Positions 8,301 through 20,870 of a stretch of 64,000 nt of DNA are shown here, in pieces. The stretch's first letter is position 1. Every line of letters starts with the position of its first letter. The DNA is taken from the NCBI GenBank assembly GCA_949752745.1, contig OX457026.1:35765911-35829910 (forward strand). Reading direction: 5' to 3'. The notes under the pieces are model-generated. The model worked only from the letters and a program-made list of their open reading frames with translations, had not been told where the DNA came from and did no database searches. This DNA comes from Protula sp. h YS-2021 (Eukaryota > Annelida > Polychaeta > Sabellida > Serpulidae). The translations under genes and the position numbers were made by a program.

Positions 8301-11010
8301 CACCATTTTGTCCAGATTCCTTTAAAATTTTGTACATGTATGAACCCGGAGATTAAGAATGCTCGAGGGGATTAATTTGTCGTGAAGCCACATACAAAGA
8401 GGTGTAATTACCGGAGATGCAACTATCTCAAATTACTACTCAGATTTATTACTCCGAACTACTACTCCAAAGCACTCATGAGTAAATCGACAGGGTAGTA
8501 TATAACGTGCATCATCTGCAGAGACATTCATTGTAGAATTGTTGATTAGACTTTTTAACAAAAAATTCCCCTTTTTATGTACTTAAATACTCTACTATGT
8601 GCTGTTGAATTTATAGGAAAGTGCATTATTTATGTAAATAAACGCGTGCTTGGGTGAATAAAACTAGTTTTACTACATTTCAAGAAAAATAAATATTAAA
8701 ATTAAATGAAAAAAAAAATTGTTAAAAAAAATTGGGCGAAAAAAACCAGATTGGGCCACTTTAAGAGATTTTGCCTTGCCGACAATTGCCAGGTAAATCG
8801 GGCCGGCCAAATCTTGCCAACCCTGGAATGTTCCCGAGATAGTCCTCCTTCCAAAGATTACTTGTTTTGGCGAGTCTCCCAAAATTGACCAATTGACGTA
8901 TTTAAACCTTTTTCTTTTCATAAATCGTTGCCTGCTGTAGTTTAATTTGATTTATTCGAAATGTTAGAATATTACTCTTCCTTTGATGTTTTCTTTAGAA
9001 ATCTTCGTTTTTTTTTGTGGATCTCCGAAAATTGTAGGGATCAAGTTTTTCAAAATAGTTTTCTGCAAGTAGTTTTAGTCAGATTGCTTTCTTTTTTCTG
9101 AGATCTGCCACTTTTTGCGACAGTGGGTTGTAATTGTACAAATTATGATTTTATTTCCTGTTGCGATGATTCTGAGTGGAAGCTTTAGTTGTAGCGGGAG
9201 TGAATTTTTACCCATCCCATTTCAACTTACTCGAGGTTTCATTTCATGTATTGTAAATATGTATAAATTTTATACTTTTCCTTTTTGCACAGATCTTATA
9301 TAGCCAACAGGGTAACGGACAAGCTGACCAAGGTGACAGATTATATATACTGCTGCCGGTCCGGCTCAGCAGCCGACACACAAGCTGTAGCAGACATCGT
9401 CAACTACCACTTAAATTTTCATAAGTACGTCACTGCGTTATGTACTGTACGTAGTACTTTAATGAAGTCGATTCTGTATGCATGGGTATTTAATAGCGTG
9501 TTGGTTAAAATTCGAAATTGTGATATAAAAACGGTATATGTTTTGGCCCTCTGTTGTCGATTGCTTAGAAGAGGTAAATAGCGCAGAAGTATGGTACATA
9601 TGGTCGGAATCAGTTCATCTCCTATTTGTAAATACCGCGTCGCCTTTTACGTTTAAAATAAAACGATTATTTGCCTAAAGCCGTTAAACGCGTTTTTTTT
9701 TTTTTTTTTGGACAGTGGGCCTTGCAATTAAAAGGTGCTCTTAATTATGAAATTCGTAACAGTAACAGAAATGTTATGTTTTACGACGGATATTGAGAGA
9801 AGCTAGATCATGTAAGCGTACTTTGTTTTGGTAGAATTCAAATGGGTGAAGAGCCGTTGGTGAAAACAGCAGCGACGGTATTCCAAGACCTGTGTTACTC
9901 GTACAGGGACCAGCTGTCGGCTGGCATAATTGTTGCCGGGTGGGATAGAAAGAAAGGAGGACAGGTGACCAAAAATGCCGTTTCTCACTAAGTGAAATAG
10001 TTATGTAAAAGTCGTATTTAAAAACGCGCGTCTTGTTTTTGATGCACTAAATTAGGCATTGCAATTGGACAGTTTACGAATATTTACAATTCAGCCCTTG
10101 GTGTTGTTAGATAATTTATATCTCAGTAGTGGTTGTATGAGAACTGTGACGAAATGAATGTTTTTTTCTTCTTTTTATAGGTTTATTCTATACCGATCGG
10201 GGGCATGTGTGTGAGGATGCCTTTTACAATCGGAGGCTCTGGTAGTACTTACCTGTACGGCTATGTAGATGCTAATTATAAGGAGGGCATGACGAAAGAA
10301 GAATGTCTCCAGTTCTGCACCAACGGTAATGTGATTTAAAATGTACATCACAGTTCGATGTTCAGGACGAACATTGTCGCTAAGTTTTTCGTGCATGTAT
10401 TTTGATAAACACTGATTATGGTATGCAGGGTTGAGATTTCGCGGTCGCCCGTGGCGACAAACTTTTGGCTCGGGCGACCAACTTTTTCGAGTTGGTCGCC
10501 CGAGTGGCAACTAACTTTTTTTCTGAGTATTTTCAGGTAAATTTTGCAAAAATTGCGCCGGGCGACTAACTTTTGTGCAGGGCGACTAAGTTTTTAAAGT
10601 TGGTCGCCCGAAGGGCGACCAAAAAATTGTACGAAGTCTCAACCCTGGGTACGGTATATGAAGCCAGCTCTGTCAGTTAAAGCATTGTATGAGGGTATCC
10701 CTCTGGTTAAGTGTAACTTGGAACCTCTTATGTATTATTTTCAGTCATCGCTGAAATACTGGATTATAGTCCGTCTATATGTGTTCGCATATGATTGTAC
10801 ACCATTAAGTGAGCTGAATCTTACAATCATTTCAGCCCGAGCTAATACAGTTTTGGCATTCCGCTTGATGTATTTGTTGTAGCTGTGAGCCTGGCGATAT
10901 CCCGTGACGGCAGTAGCGGTGGCCTCGTCAGACTGGCAGCGATCACAAAAGACGGTGTCGAACGCTCTACAGTCATGCATGACGATCAACCAAAGTTCTT
11001 TGAGTGCTAG
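5362..11010 (+). CDS. PSMB6: Proteasome 20S core beta-1 subunit (caspase-like)
   Basis: Six coding exons (5362-5445, 7106-7173, 9293-9424, 9835-9964, 10181-10325, 10883-11010) join in phase through GT-AG introns to give 228 residues; human PSMB6 has 239. Exon 1 encodes a 28-residue propeptide ending RTG. Exon 2 opens with TTIMAVEY, so the autocatalytic threonine (mature T1) is the first codon after the intron. Asp17 and Lys33 of the active site are present. Arg45, in [11 protein letters not shown], is the residue linked to cleavage after acidic residues in beta-1; the immunosubunit beta-1i has Leu there (family knowledge). [15 protein letters not shown] and KEGMTKEEC are also typical. The protein acts in the inner ring of the 20S particle in cytosol and nucleus. 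A stop lies in frame upstream (5338), and the sequence before ATG 5362 contains possible acceptors, so a non-coding exon further upstream is possible. Introns hold MITEs and a tandem-repeat array. Confidence 0.93.
5716..6062. mobile_element. Foldback MITE in PSMB6 intron 1
   Basis: The left arm (about 5716-5805, starting AATAAGCCAAATCACAC) reappears inverted at about 5985-6062. The arms share the core GTTTCGAATAAAATGCGCA with several mismatches. Another copy of the arm lies at 20425-20530 and a short one at 39322-39350. Long imperfect terminal inverted repeats with no ORF indicate a non-autonomous DNA element. No clear target duplication was found. Confidence 0.5.
7600..8350. repeat. Degenerate ~155-bp tandem repeat array in PSMB6 intron 2
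   Basis: A motif block recurs: 'TTCAAAATGCTTCTTCTC', then 'GATCGGATTCCTTT', then 'TTCAAATTTTG', then a glycine-codon-like GGTCCTCTCTTG, then 'CCGCCAAAAATTGGCCAAATGG'. The last block appears near 7769, 7919, 8083 and 8243, a spacing of about 150-165 bp. A weaker unit lies at 8860-9110. The same family forms a larger array at 47137-48320. Copies are diverged and show no coding frame. Confidence 0.6.
10426..10647. mobile_element. MITE with CAGGGTTGAGA termini in PSMB6 intron 5
   Basis: The ends are perfect 11-bp inverted repeats, CAGGGTTGAGA at 10426-10436 and TCTCAACCCTG at 10637-10647. The 222-bp body is built of repeated, partly palindromic GGTCGCCCG / CGGGCGACC blocks. The CAGGG start is typical of hAT-type elements. 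A matching 8-bp target duplication is not evident, so the superfamily is uncertain. A left-half copy lies at 39357-39425. Confidence 0.65.
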
Positions 11011-11077
11011 AAAAATAATAAACTTGTGATACTGCGGACAAATATTTCACTGTAATAACTGTTTACAAACAACACTG

Positions 11078-11083
11078 AATAAA
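11078..11083 (+). terminator. PSMB6 polyadenylation signal
   Basis: AATAAA lies 68 nt after the TAG stop and is followed by a TG/T-rich stretch (CTGTTTCTGTAG). It is the only canonical hexamer close to the stop that has a good downstream element. Confidence 0.7.
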
Positions 11084-14000
11084 CTGACACCTGTTTCTGT
11101 AGCTGCCGAGTGTGTCGTCTCGTTTCTTAGCAAGAAAATTACCTTTTTTCGAATGAGCGGTCCTATAACAATTGGATACCTTATGTACATATTTGACCAC
11201 GAGATATAGCAAAGCTGTTTTCAACAATGAGAACTTCAGCTACAGAAATTAAGTGAATACTGGTTAAAACAGTAACCTTTTATTAGTCTTTTGTCTAAGA
11301 AATGCTGTTGGAGAATGTTTAATAAACAAAACTTTTGTAACTTTCAACTGTTTCTGAATTGGTAAGCTTAAAATTTAGGAGCCTTACTTTTGTGGGTGTA
11401 ACCTTACAACGTGAACTATCACAATAGTTCATTGAGGGGCAGTGAGAAATAAATAAAAGATAAGAAAAAATATCGTCGATTGTTGTGTGTGATTAGTCCA
11501 CCTAACCATAACTCGGACGTTTATAAATAAATTTGCAGAAGTATTCAGCGAAAATGAGTATGCTGATGATACATGGCTACACACATTAAAGCTGTGTGCG
11601 AGGGCACACTGGTCAAACCGTGAGCCACGACCCTGTCGTGTTCTTTACGATATTTAATAGAAGTGCGCATGTTTTTGTCTTTTTTATACCATTATGGTTT
11701 AGGAGCCTAATATATCATATATGCTATTAAAGAAGACGAAGAGTAAACAATATTTCTTGACTAAATATCTCAGAAATGAAACAGCTTTTCAAAGTAAAAC
11801 AATTGCCTGAATTTTGTCCGTCTTTTGCACTGTTGTATGAACAGTTTTAAACAGTAATCATCCTTACTCCCAAGTTATTCAGACACAGTGTAAGTCAGAC
11901 CGTAAAATTTAAAGAGTTCATGAGCTTTTCAACAGTATCACATATATGGTTTTGGAAGAGCCGTGGCACAACGACTGATAAGTAAAAACACGGAGCTGTT
12001 GAGAAAGGATATTTCACATGTCTAACGTGCTATACGTCATAAAGAGCATATGTAAACATTTTTTGACACTCGTCCCCTCTGAACACGAAGCTTACGATTC
12101 CACTGTTAATGGTCGCCCAAGCGCAGAATCCCTCCCCACCCCTCAAGCACACACAGATGGTCCTAAAATAGTTCTCGTGCAGTTGACTTCGTTGAATATT
12201 ACACCAATCTGAAAAAATTGAAAGTATTCGTAGCGTTGTTACAAACTTTATCATCAGTAGTTTTCTTGATATTCTTTACCTGCTCCTCTAAATTATTGAT
12301 TCCAAGAAGAGAACATTAATCACAGTTTCATGCCCACTTTTCTTCGGGGAATGCACACCTCAATAATACCGTACATAAAATTCCCCCATCACTGCAACTA
12401 AAAACTACAAAATCGGACTATATGACTACAAGTCCCCTTCGGCTCACCAACTACTTGCAGCAAACAATGTTCTTGTCAGTGGTCCTCCGCCAAGTGTCTT
12501 CTACCAAATCAGCATTTTATCAAAACTTGTAGCTTTGTGCTTCTGGCTTCGAAATGGCATGGCTGGGCACAATGTTCAGTGTTTAGAACAACCAACCCCC
12601 CCCCCCCCTCCTCCGGCACCCGGGTACCGGGGAGGTACTCCTTTCAAATGCAATTACTTTGTCATATTATTTTGTGCATTTGTGTCTTTCACAGTCTTTA
12701 CCCTTCACGTACGTTATTTTCAAAGATTTCTCAAATGAGCAGACAGACGGAACTTCTAAAGTTTGGGTTTCAAAAAGCTAACGCTGCTGAAACGTTTTAT
12801 GAGGGGAAAGGCGGTGTAGAAGGGGAAAGGGTGGCTGGAGGGTCGCTTTTACTGAAGATTTCTCAGATGGCCCTCCAACAGGCTATTTTTCCGAGCAGTC
12901 GCGTACCATATTTAACAGACGTTTGGTGTGGCACACAAAAAGATCAACAACCTTTCCTGTGTAAATTTTTCCTACCCATGCCACGCCACCTTCGAAAACC
13001 CATAATGAAAAGCAAATTAGGCACTCGATAATCCCTTTTCTGGTGCAAGTGTAAATCTTGCAGCAGATAATTTTGCGAATTTCAGTTCCAATGGTTTCTT
13101 CCAGTTTCAAAGAAAAAGCGTCCATTGATACAAACCAACAACTTGTCCATAGCTGTTGTTAACCTAACCTTACGTGGTCCATGTGATTCTTACCTGTTGC
13201 TGGCGAAGAAAACGGCTTTTTTGGCAAAAGTGGCGCTGGGGAAGGGGAAGTAGTGGTGGTGGTGGTGGAAAGAGTGTAAAGAATGCTGAAAATAAACTGC
13301 TGTAAATCATAATAATTTATGTTCTGTAAATCTTAACAAAGAGACTGCAAACATGCTTTTTGAGACGTACAAAAACGGTTCGCCAGCTGCTACTGCAAAA
13401 GGGTGATATGTGTCAGTTAATCACTGATAGAACTGTCTAAGCAAAAAGAATTACACTGCAGCACAACCCGTAAGTGTGTTCTAGAAATTGTATGATAAAA
13501 AAAATAAGCATTCCAATGAAAACTACGCCAAAACAATCAACGACTAAATGCAGGCAGCAGAATTTCGTTATCACGATATCAGTAAGACAACATAACATCA
13601 ATTACAAAGCACCTCTTAAACAATTTCCAGTTAACATTTATATAACATTTATTCACGTCCTGGCCACGTCAACTTCTAGACGTTACCTGACATTCTTTAA
13701 GAGAAAACACGATATTTTGTAAGTTAACCAATTTAATGTGTTATGCATAAAAGTGTGTGATCAATATTACCTCCAAACAATTGTTCATTTCGCACGTTGA
13801 GGCGTTGAGTGCCCCTGCGTCTACATTCCAATAGATATTCGCGTTTTTTTTTTTTTTTGTTTTTGTTTTTTTTTTTTTGTTTTTTGTTTTGTTTTTTTGT
13901 AGCATTGGCAGCTACAAACGCGTCACAACCAAAAACTAGTACAACAACAACAGAGATTTTCCTACATTCTATGACATCAATAGTTATAAACTTCAACTTT

Positions 14001-15175
14001 AGATAGAGATTCAGCACAACTAAAATCAACATCTGTAAAGCTCATACAAATCTACCTTATCATTGCACAAGAAATTTGCACACGCCGTCAGAGCGCACAG
14101 ACAGGTGGGCAGGCCGGATTGACGAGAAATTTTGCGGCGTTTTTATGAAAACCTTTCAGATTTTAATTAGATCGGCAAGGTAGACCTCATTTTTTTTGTT
14201 GGAGGGAGGGAATGCTGGGGGTCAGGTGATGTTACTGGTCTTGGATTTTTCTTTTTTAAGATCTACAGCTGATAAGGCGAGGAAAAAATAACTTTGTTTC
14301 ACATCTCCAGCTGGGTCAGTGAAATCGCTTATAAAAAGTGACCCAACCAGGTCTAAAAAAATTTCAACGAAAAAAGACACCGACTGCCCTCCGGTTGAAC
14401 AAAATTTCAAAATAGAAAACATATACCCGGAAGGAAACAAAGCACTGAAAATGAATTTTTACAGGATTAATTTATTTTTTAAATTTGCGATCGCTCGAAA
14501 GCTTAAAAGCTACTTTAATATTCATATGTGTTATATCATAAAAACATTTATAAAACCAAATTTAACGAGAGAAAAGTAAGGTCTAGGAATAAATTTTGGA
14601 AGAACTCAAAATTTCACTCAATTTTTACAGGTCCCGACCTGTGAAAATTTTCAAAATGTGGTAAATATAAGAAAATTTCAGAAATGATTATGACTGCCTT
14701 TTCTACAATCCACGTAGCTAGTAAAAGTTAGAGTTCAGAAATCAAGATTGTCAGCCAATGCCAGATCATCCAAATTTTAAAGAATAAAACAAAATGAACC
14801 CGGTCGGTATTTTTTCGAGAAATTAAATAAAAAAAAAGATCGCCTTCAAACCTGATCGAATTTTTCAAAAACATGGATGAGAAACAAATTTTTTCTGACC
14901 TGAAAGACGAACTTTTAACTGTCAGCTATACTCGCAGAAAGGAGATTTAATGCATCGGTTGATTAAATCTCTAATATCTCGGTACAGAGACAAAATCTGC
15001 GGGGTACAAAATCCCAGGTATATTGCACAAAACAAAAACTTTACCAAGGCCGGCGTCCTTGGACATGTTCTCTCGCCCGCATCCTCAAATTAGTCTGTGC
15101 CTAACAAAATGAGCTTCAGTTAAACATCGAACAAACAGTAGCCTACGGAATAGGAAAACACACAATTTCAAATGA
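11084..15175. other. Convergent intergenic spacer, PSMB6 to XXYLT1
   Basis: No supported exon was found. It holds a poly-C run near 12598-12610, a GT/GGT run near 13252-13266, and a T-rich low-complexity block at 13844-13900 that generates a spurious Lys/Phe-rich ORF pair. The 3' ends of two genes point into it. Nothing conserved or structured was recognised. Confidence 0.5.
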
Positions 15176-17974
15176 TTAAACATCTGGTATAGGTGTACCA
15201 CAATTACCATGATATATTTTGATATCACCATCACAGCTGAAATACATGTCAAAGATATCTTTATACCCGTGATCTCTCCACCAGGTACACAGCTGTCTGT
15301 TCCAATTACACGGCAAAACATGAAACAACCACTCATATTTCATGCTTAACAGCGTGAAGAAATCCTGGTCACCTAAATGTCCCTTGAAGTGGAACTCTTT
15401 GGTGAGGCTTTCCAGCTTCTCGGGGGAAAGCAGCACATTGTAAAGTTTCGATTCTCGCATTTTTTCAAGGTCCAGCAGAAGCACACCACTGTTGAAACCT
15501 GTCAGGCCATCTGGCGGTGGGTTGCCTACTCTTGTCCCTGGATTTTCTTGACGGTACTTCCAAAACGTGTGTCTGTAGACCGGCTGCAAATCTCTGCCAA
15601 TGCCTATGATGTTTTCTTTTGTAAAGAGTCTGAATCGATCATACAGTTTCTTAATGTCATCCATGAATTTCAAATCCGCATCAAGCATGATAACCTGGCA
15701 TTAGAATGTACGTGTAAGCCTTTTATTTTGGGTCAACTAAAATACAATGTTAAAGGGGCAGCGAAGTGGGGTGGGAGCTTAGGCTTCGAAAATGTTTCTC
15801 CGAAGATGCGCCCAAGCTAAGACATCGTTTAGAACAACATTTTTAATGTTGGATGAATAAATTAAATGAACAAGTATTCAGTAAGAAATACGCTGAATAC
15901 CGTAATACTAATTGTAGTTCGGCTGGCTCCCAAGTATAACTTACAATTTCAAGCTTTTTCATTTGCAAATAGCTAAAATCTTACAACGAACTGATTGCAA
16001 CTCTGGCAAGCCAATCCCACTGGTTTAGAAGTTTAACTTAAATTTCAAACTGTTACATTGGAAATGTCAGAAGTATAATTGCAATTGTTGCCTTTCTTAC
16101 CTTATTTAAATTCGGCATTACCCTATGCATTGCAATAGATAAAAAGAAAAGTGCATGATTGTAGTAGGCCCCAGGCTTGTAGCTGAAGTGCTGCTGCATT
16201 GGTTCGATCACTTCTTGCAGTTCCTTAGCAAGTCTATCCACATCGAGTGATACAAACTATGAAAAAGAATTGCAAAAAGCCATTGTAACATACGAATTGA
16301 TAACTAGAGCCGCTGGCGCATATCAACAACAAAGTACCCGAACGTGTTGAACACTTTTATCAGCCAGCTGTTGCCTTTTTGTTTTTAAACTAAAAACAGA
16401 TGCTCCCCTCCCCCAACTTCATCGTTTTTGTTACAAAAAGATTTCAAAATACGAGCAACTTCTCTGTAAGGTTGATGTTCCAAAAACTTGCTATGTGGTG
16501 TACATTTGTGCTTATATGGTAAAGTATACTTCAACCTTGAGAATTGCTATTGTTGCTCATTATTACAAACATTACTTTCTAAACAATGCATCTTCAAATG
16601 TTTAATTTACCATAATCTCTACTAATTTAACAGATTCACTGAAAATTTCAGTGACCTTTAAAGTCGCTGATTTGACACATCCACTTTAACATATATGTTA
16701 TATCTGAAATAATCTATCTGAGGTGCCAAGAATTCGGAATTAGTAAATCCCTCATACCATTTTTGAACAGGAGACGGGGTGTACCTAGATTGTGATTATT
16801 TTCATCCCTTTTCCCTCTAGGTACAGGTGTAATTTATTGATTTTTTATCTTTAATTAAATCATGAAATAAATCGGCCGATTAAAACTATATCAGTATATT
16901 TTATTCTGCATAGTAATTTTACAACATCAGGGTTTTACCATTTACCTAGGACCATCGACACATTTCAGTGTTCTTCCAAGTATAATTTTGATGTTTTAGT
17001 TGGGATAGTTTAATGGCTTAATTGTGTCTGAAGCATATTATTTTTTAAGGCTACTTTATAAAAAATCGTAACTGTCGAAAAAATTCACACCATATAAGTA
17101 CTTTCGTTACGAGTCTATTCACACTAAATTGTTAATCAATCAAAGAGCGATTTAAGTATGTTGGGTCAAGAACTCTCCAAGTAAACTACGTCAACTGGGT
17201 ATTTTTTTCTTTTTGTACAGCATATACAAAATTTATGCAGGACATATAAGCACTGCTTTTTTCATGTGCAAGTTACAGGCAAATGAATTCATAAATTAAA
17301 AATATAATAAATGCTTTTGTGCAATATTTGTGCCAACAAAGAGAAACATTTGACCCAAATATCTGTTATTATATGTGGAACGCGTTACAGCCGAGTTTCT
17401 TAATGTCATCCATGTCATCACAAATCAGGATCGGCTGCTTACATATAGTGTGAATCAAATTTCCCTCGTGATCGTCTTTTCCTCTCTCACAGTTTAACAC
17501 AAATATACTTACCCTATATTTATTTGCTTTGGAATTGTTTTCTTCAATTATAGTTGAGGCCAGTGACTGGCTTTCGGGATCACCTACAATGTGAATTGCA
17601 AGTGGCACCGTGGCATGATCTAACAAACTCTTTACAGTTACTGTGAACGTTTTTATTAATTTCGCATTTTTAACAGCATTGTAAAAAGTAATCATAACAT
17701 TAACTTCGTCTGGTGTATTTTGTTTTTCCAATGATGTTTCGTCAGCGGAACTTCCTACAAGTACTTCTTCGTCTGTTGCTTGGGAAGCCGGTGGATGAAG
17801 GGTTTCCCCTTCGCTGGGTTGTTTGCATGAATCTGCATCACAGAAGCCGTTTTCTTTCAAGTCATCTCTTATCGCTTTTTGAATGTCCTCTGCACTTGTT
17901 GAAAATATCATCAAAACAGACACATGTGACATTAAAAGAATTAAAAACATCACTTTTTCACGAAAACGACCCAT
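15176..17974 (-). CDS. XXYLT1: Xyloside xylosyltransferase 1 (GT8-type, ER)
   Basis: Three minus-strand exons (17974-17513, 16256-16101, 15694-15176), all phase 0 with consensus splice sites, give 378 residues; human XXYLT1 has 393. The enzyme adds the second xylose, alpha-1,3, to Xyl-Glc on EGF repeats such as those of Notch, in the ER (family knowledge). Residues about 6-26 form a hydrophobic signal-anchor, as expected of a type II protein. After a variable acidic stem comes the fold beginning MITFYNAVKNAKL. Exon 2 holds the helix with MQQHFS and FFLSIAMH. Exon 3 opens VIMLDADLKF, giving the metal-binding DxD at about 211-213. It also carries QPVYRHTFW, GFNSGVLLLDLE, HLGDQDFFTLL, CNWNRQLCTWWRDHGY and a closing YHGNCGTPIP. 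NNSK in exon 1 is a possible N-glycosylation site. All key motifs are intact. The ATG at 17974 immediately precedes the anchor. Confidence 0.95.
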
Positions 17975-18330
17975 TATCGTCCAATCGCGTTTTCAAATAC
18001 GCATTGTGGCAAGCATTTACCTCGTAAACACTGACGACCCACAGATACTCTTCACTGCGCGGTAATACAATCTCTCACAACCGACTGTTCGGGTGTAAAG
18101 GGTTTCAGTAGCTGTGTAGTTTATACACTGCAGAGCATGTTGACAACAACTGCATCGTCTAATTGTCAAAGCACGATATTTGACAGAAACTAAGAAACAT
18201 AGGGAAGAAAACTACCGCGGGAGAGGGGGGTGGGGATAATATGTGATGATGAAATGACTCTGCTTTTTCTATTGTCACGGCTTTAAAAACTTAGGCCGTT
18301 TATGGAAGTCTTTAAAGCCACCAACATCTG

Positions 18331-19041
<711 letters not shown>

Positions 19042-20074
19042 TAGACTCTCCCAATAATAAATAACATTGTTCCTTATACTCGGAAATATTGCATAATTTG
19101 TAAAAACTAAGTGGAGGTTATGTCTGTGATCACCTAATAATGTAACCCCCTGCCACAGAAAATGCACCCCTGTATAAAGAAATGATAAAAAAACTTGTGT
19201 TATTTACAACGCAAAACTTGGTCGCCATATTCACACGAACGTCATAGGTGAAACATGACTTAAAAGAAGACTGTGACAAGGCCCTTTTTGTTTTCAGAGT
19301 ACTCGGGTAACCAATGCTATTTAGCCATCTAAGGAATATTATGGCTATGTATTGTAATAGCAAAATATCATGGGGTAAAAGCCTTGGATTCGTGCGCTTT
19401 TGGCAGGCCAAAGAACTCATCTCACCGCAGCATGATTCGTTAACAAGTCTTTCTTGCATATCCAATGATCTTTTCCTATGTTAAAGATTTTGACCAAACA
19501 AGTCCACCTGTCAATGCATAAATGTTTCTGTATGACTTACATTATATTTTGTTTTTCATAAAACAATTATATGCCCCCGGGGAGGGAGGCAGTCACGCAA
19601 CAATTGGTTGTCACATGTGACTTGTTCCCAAAGGTGGAATGCTAATTTCTAAGAAATTCCCAATTTAAAGCCAAACGCATCCCAAAACAACACCCGTTTT
19701 ATGAGAAACGCGTGGTATACTGAATGAAAATTACCCTTAAAAAAAAAAAACAAAAACAAAACCAAAAAAAAAAAAAATTGGCACACCGCACGGACCGCTT
19801 TGGGTTTTCAAATTATCCCCCTTTTCCCTTAGTGTTTTTTGGACACGAATAGTAATTAAGTGCACCCCCGTAATATATGTATTTGAAGTTGGAATAAATC
19901 CTTATCTTATCTTAATATATGCAAATCGCTGTTCATTCTAATCTTTTTTAAGTAGGAAAATATTTTAATTTCAAGTTTCCAAACACACACCAAGCGAATT
20001 AGCTTTTAAAGTCCCTTTAACTTTTGTGAAAGGTGATATAACCCAATGTATTCGCTTAGCTATGATAACCGAGA

Positions 20075-20150
20075 GAGCGTGGCCATTCAACCCCGAGACA
20101 TGAGGATTACCAGGCCAACGCTGTCACCAACTGAGCTAACCGTCATCCCT
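20075..20150 (-). repeat. tRNA-derived SINE head
   Basis: On the minus strand the segment reads GGTTAGCTCAGTTGGTGACAGCG (A-box region) followed, about 35 nt on, by CGGGGTTGAATGGCC (B-box region with a changed core). Stem pairing is poor, so it is a tRNA-like head of a SINE or a decayed tRNA rather than a working tRNA gene. Confidence 0.55.
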
Positions 20151-20424
20151 TACCACCACTCGAAATTTGTCACTCCCGAAATGTTACAGCCGCCTATGAA
20201 AATAGCTTGAATAACTGCTACTACCGTAAACAAAAAATTACAAAAGTGACCGATGTTGATTTTTTTGTTATAGACGTGGTCAGACTAGAGTAAATCTGGT
20301 AATACATTAGAGTATATCATACAAAACATCAGAGGTTTTGAAATCCTGAAGATTTCAATTTAAGAACGTCCGATACAGCCATGTATTGCCACAAAAAGAG
20401 GGGTTGGGGGGGGGGGGGGGGGGG

Positions 20425-20870
20425 GCAAATAAGCCAAATCACACGTTTGGTGTTTCGAATGAAATGCGTAAGAATTTTGAATTTCGGCTACGAGGGAGCC
20501 GGGTAAAATGAAAGAAATGATAGAAAAATATGGAAGAAATATCGCAAAAAACAGCTCATACTCGGAACATAAAGGAAATAAGCCAATTCGCACTTTCGTT
20601 TCTTGCGGTGGAGGTGTTGTTTCGACTGCAAATTTTTGGGATAAATTATAAAGGAATGATAAGGGAAAACATCAAATTCTACTTTTCTTTCAACATGCAC
20701 ACTTATAAACCCATCATATGATCTTTAAAAAACTATTTTACATATTCAGTCCCTTTAATAGCTAGTCCTAGATGACTCTTGCAGTCTTCCTATGACAGCA
20801 AGAGTCATAGTTCCTACAATAGGAAATGTCATTGATGTCAATTTTCAAATCTCGGCGCACGACTGGGGCC
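20425..20870. repeat. Dispersed repeat related to copies at 5.7 and 38.8 kb
   Basis: It begins with an AATAAGCCAAATCACAC arm like that of the 5.7-kb MITE. It then holds AGTCCTAGATGACTCTTGC followed by a block ending TCTCGGCGCAC. Both blocks recur at 38830-38965, but in the reverse order. That is what a tandem or circularly permuted repeat unit would give. No coding frame is conserved between copies. Confidence 0.5.

Noticed and set aside
12537..13031. 164-residue plus-strand ORF in the PSMB6-XXYLT1 spacer
   Set aside because: It starts next to a poly-C tract, has no recognisable domain, and no splice partner or conserved motif was found.
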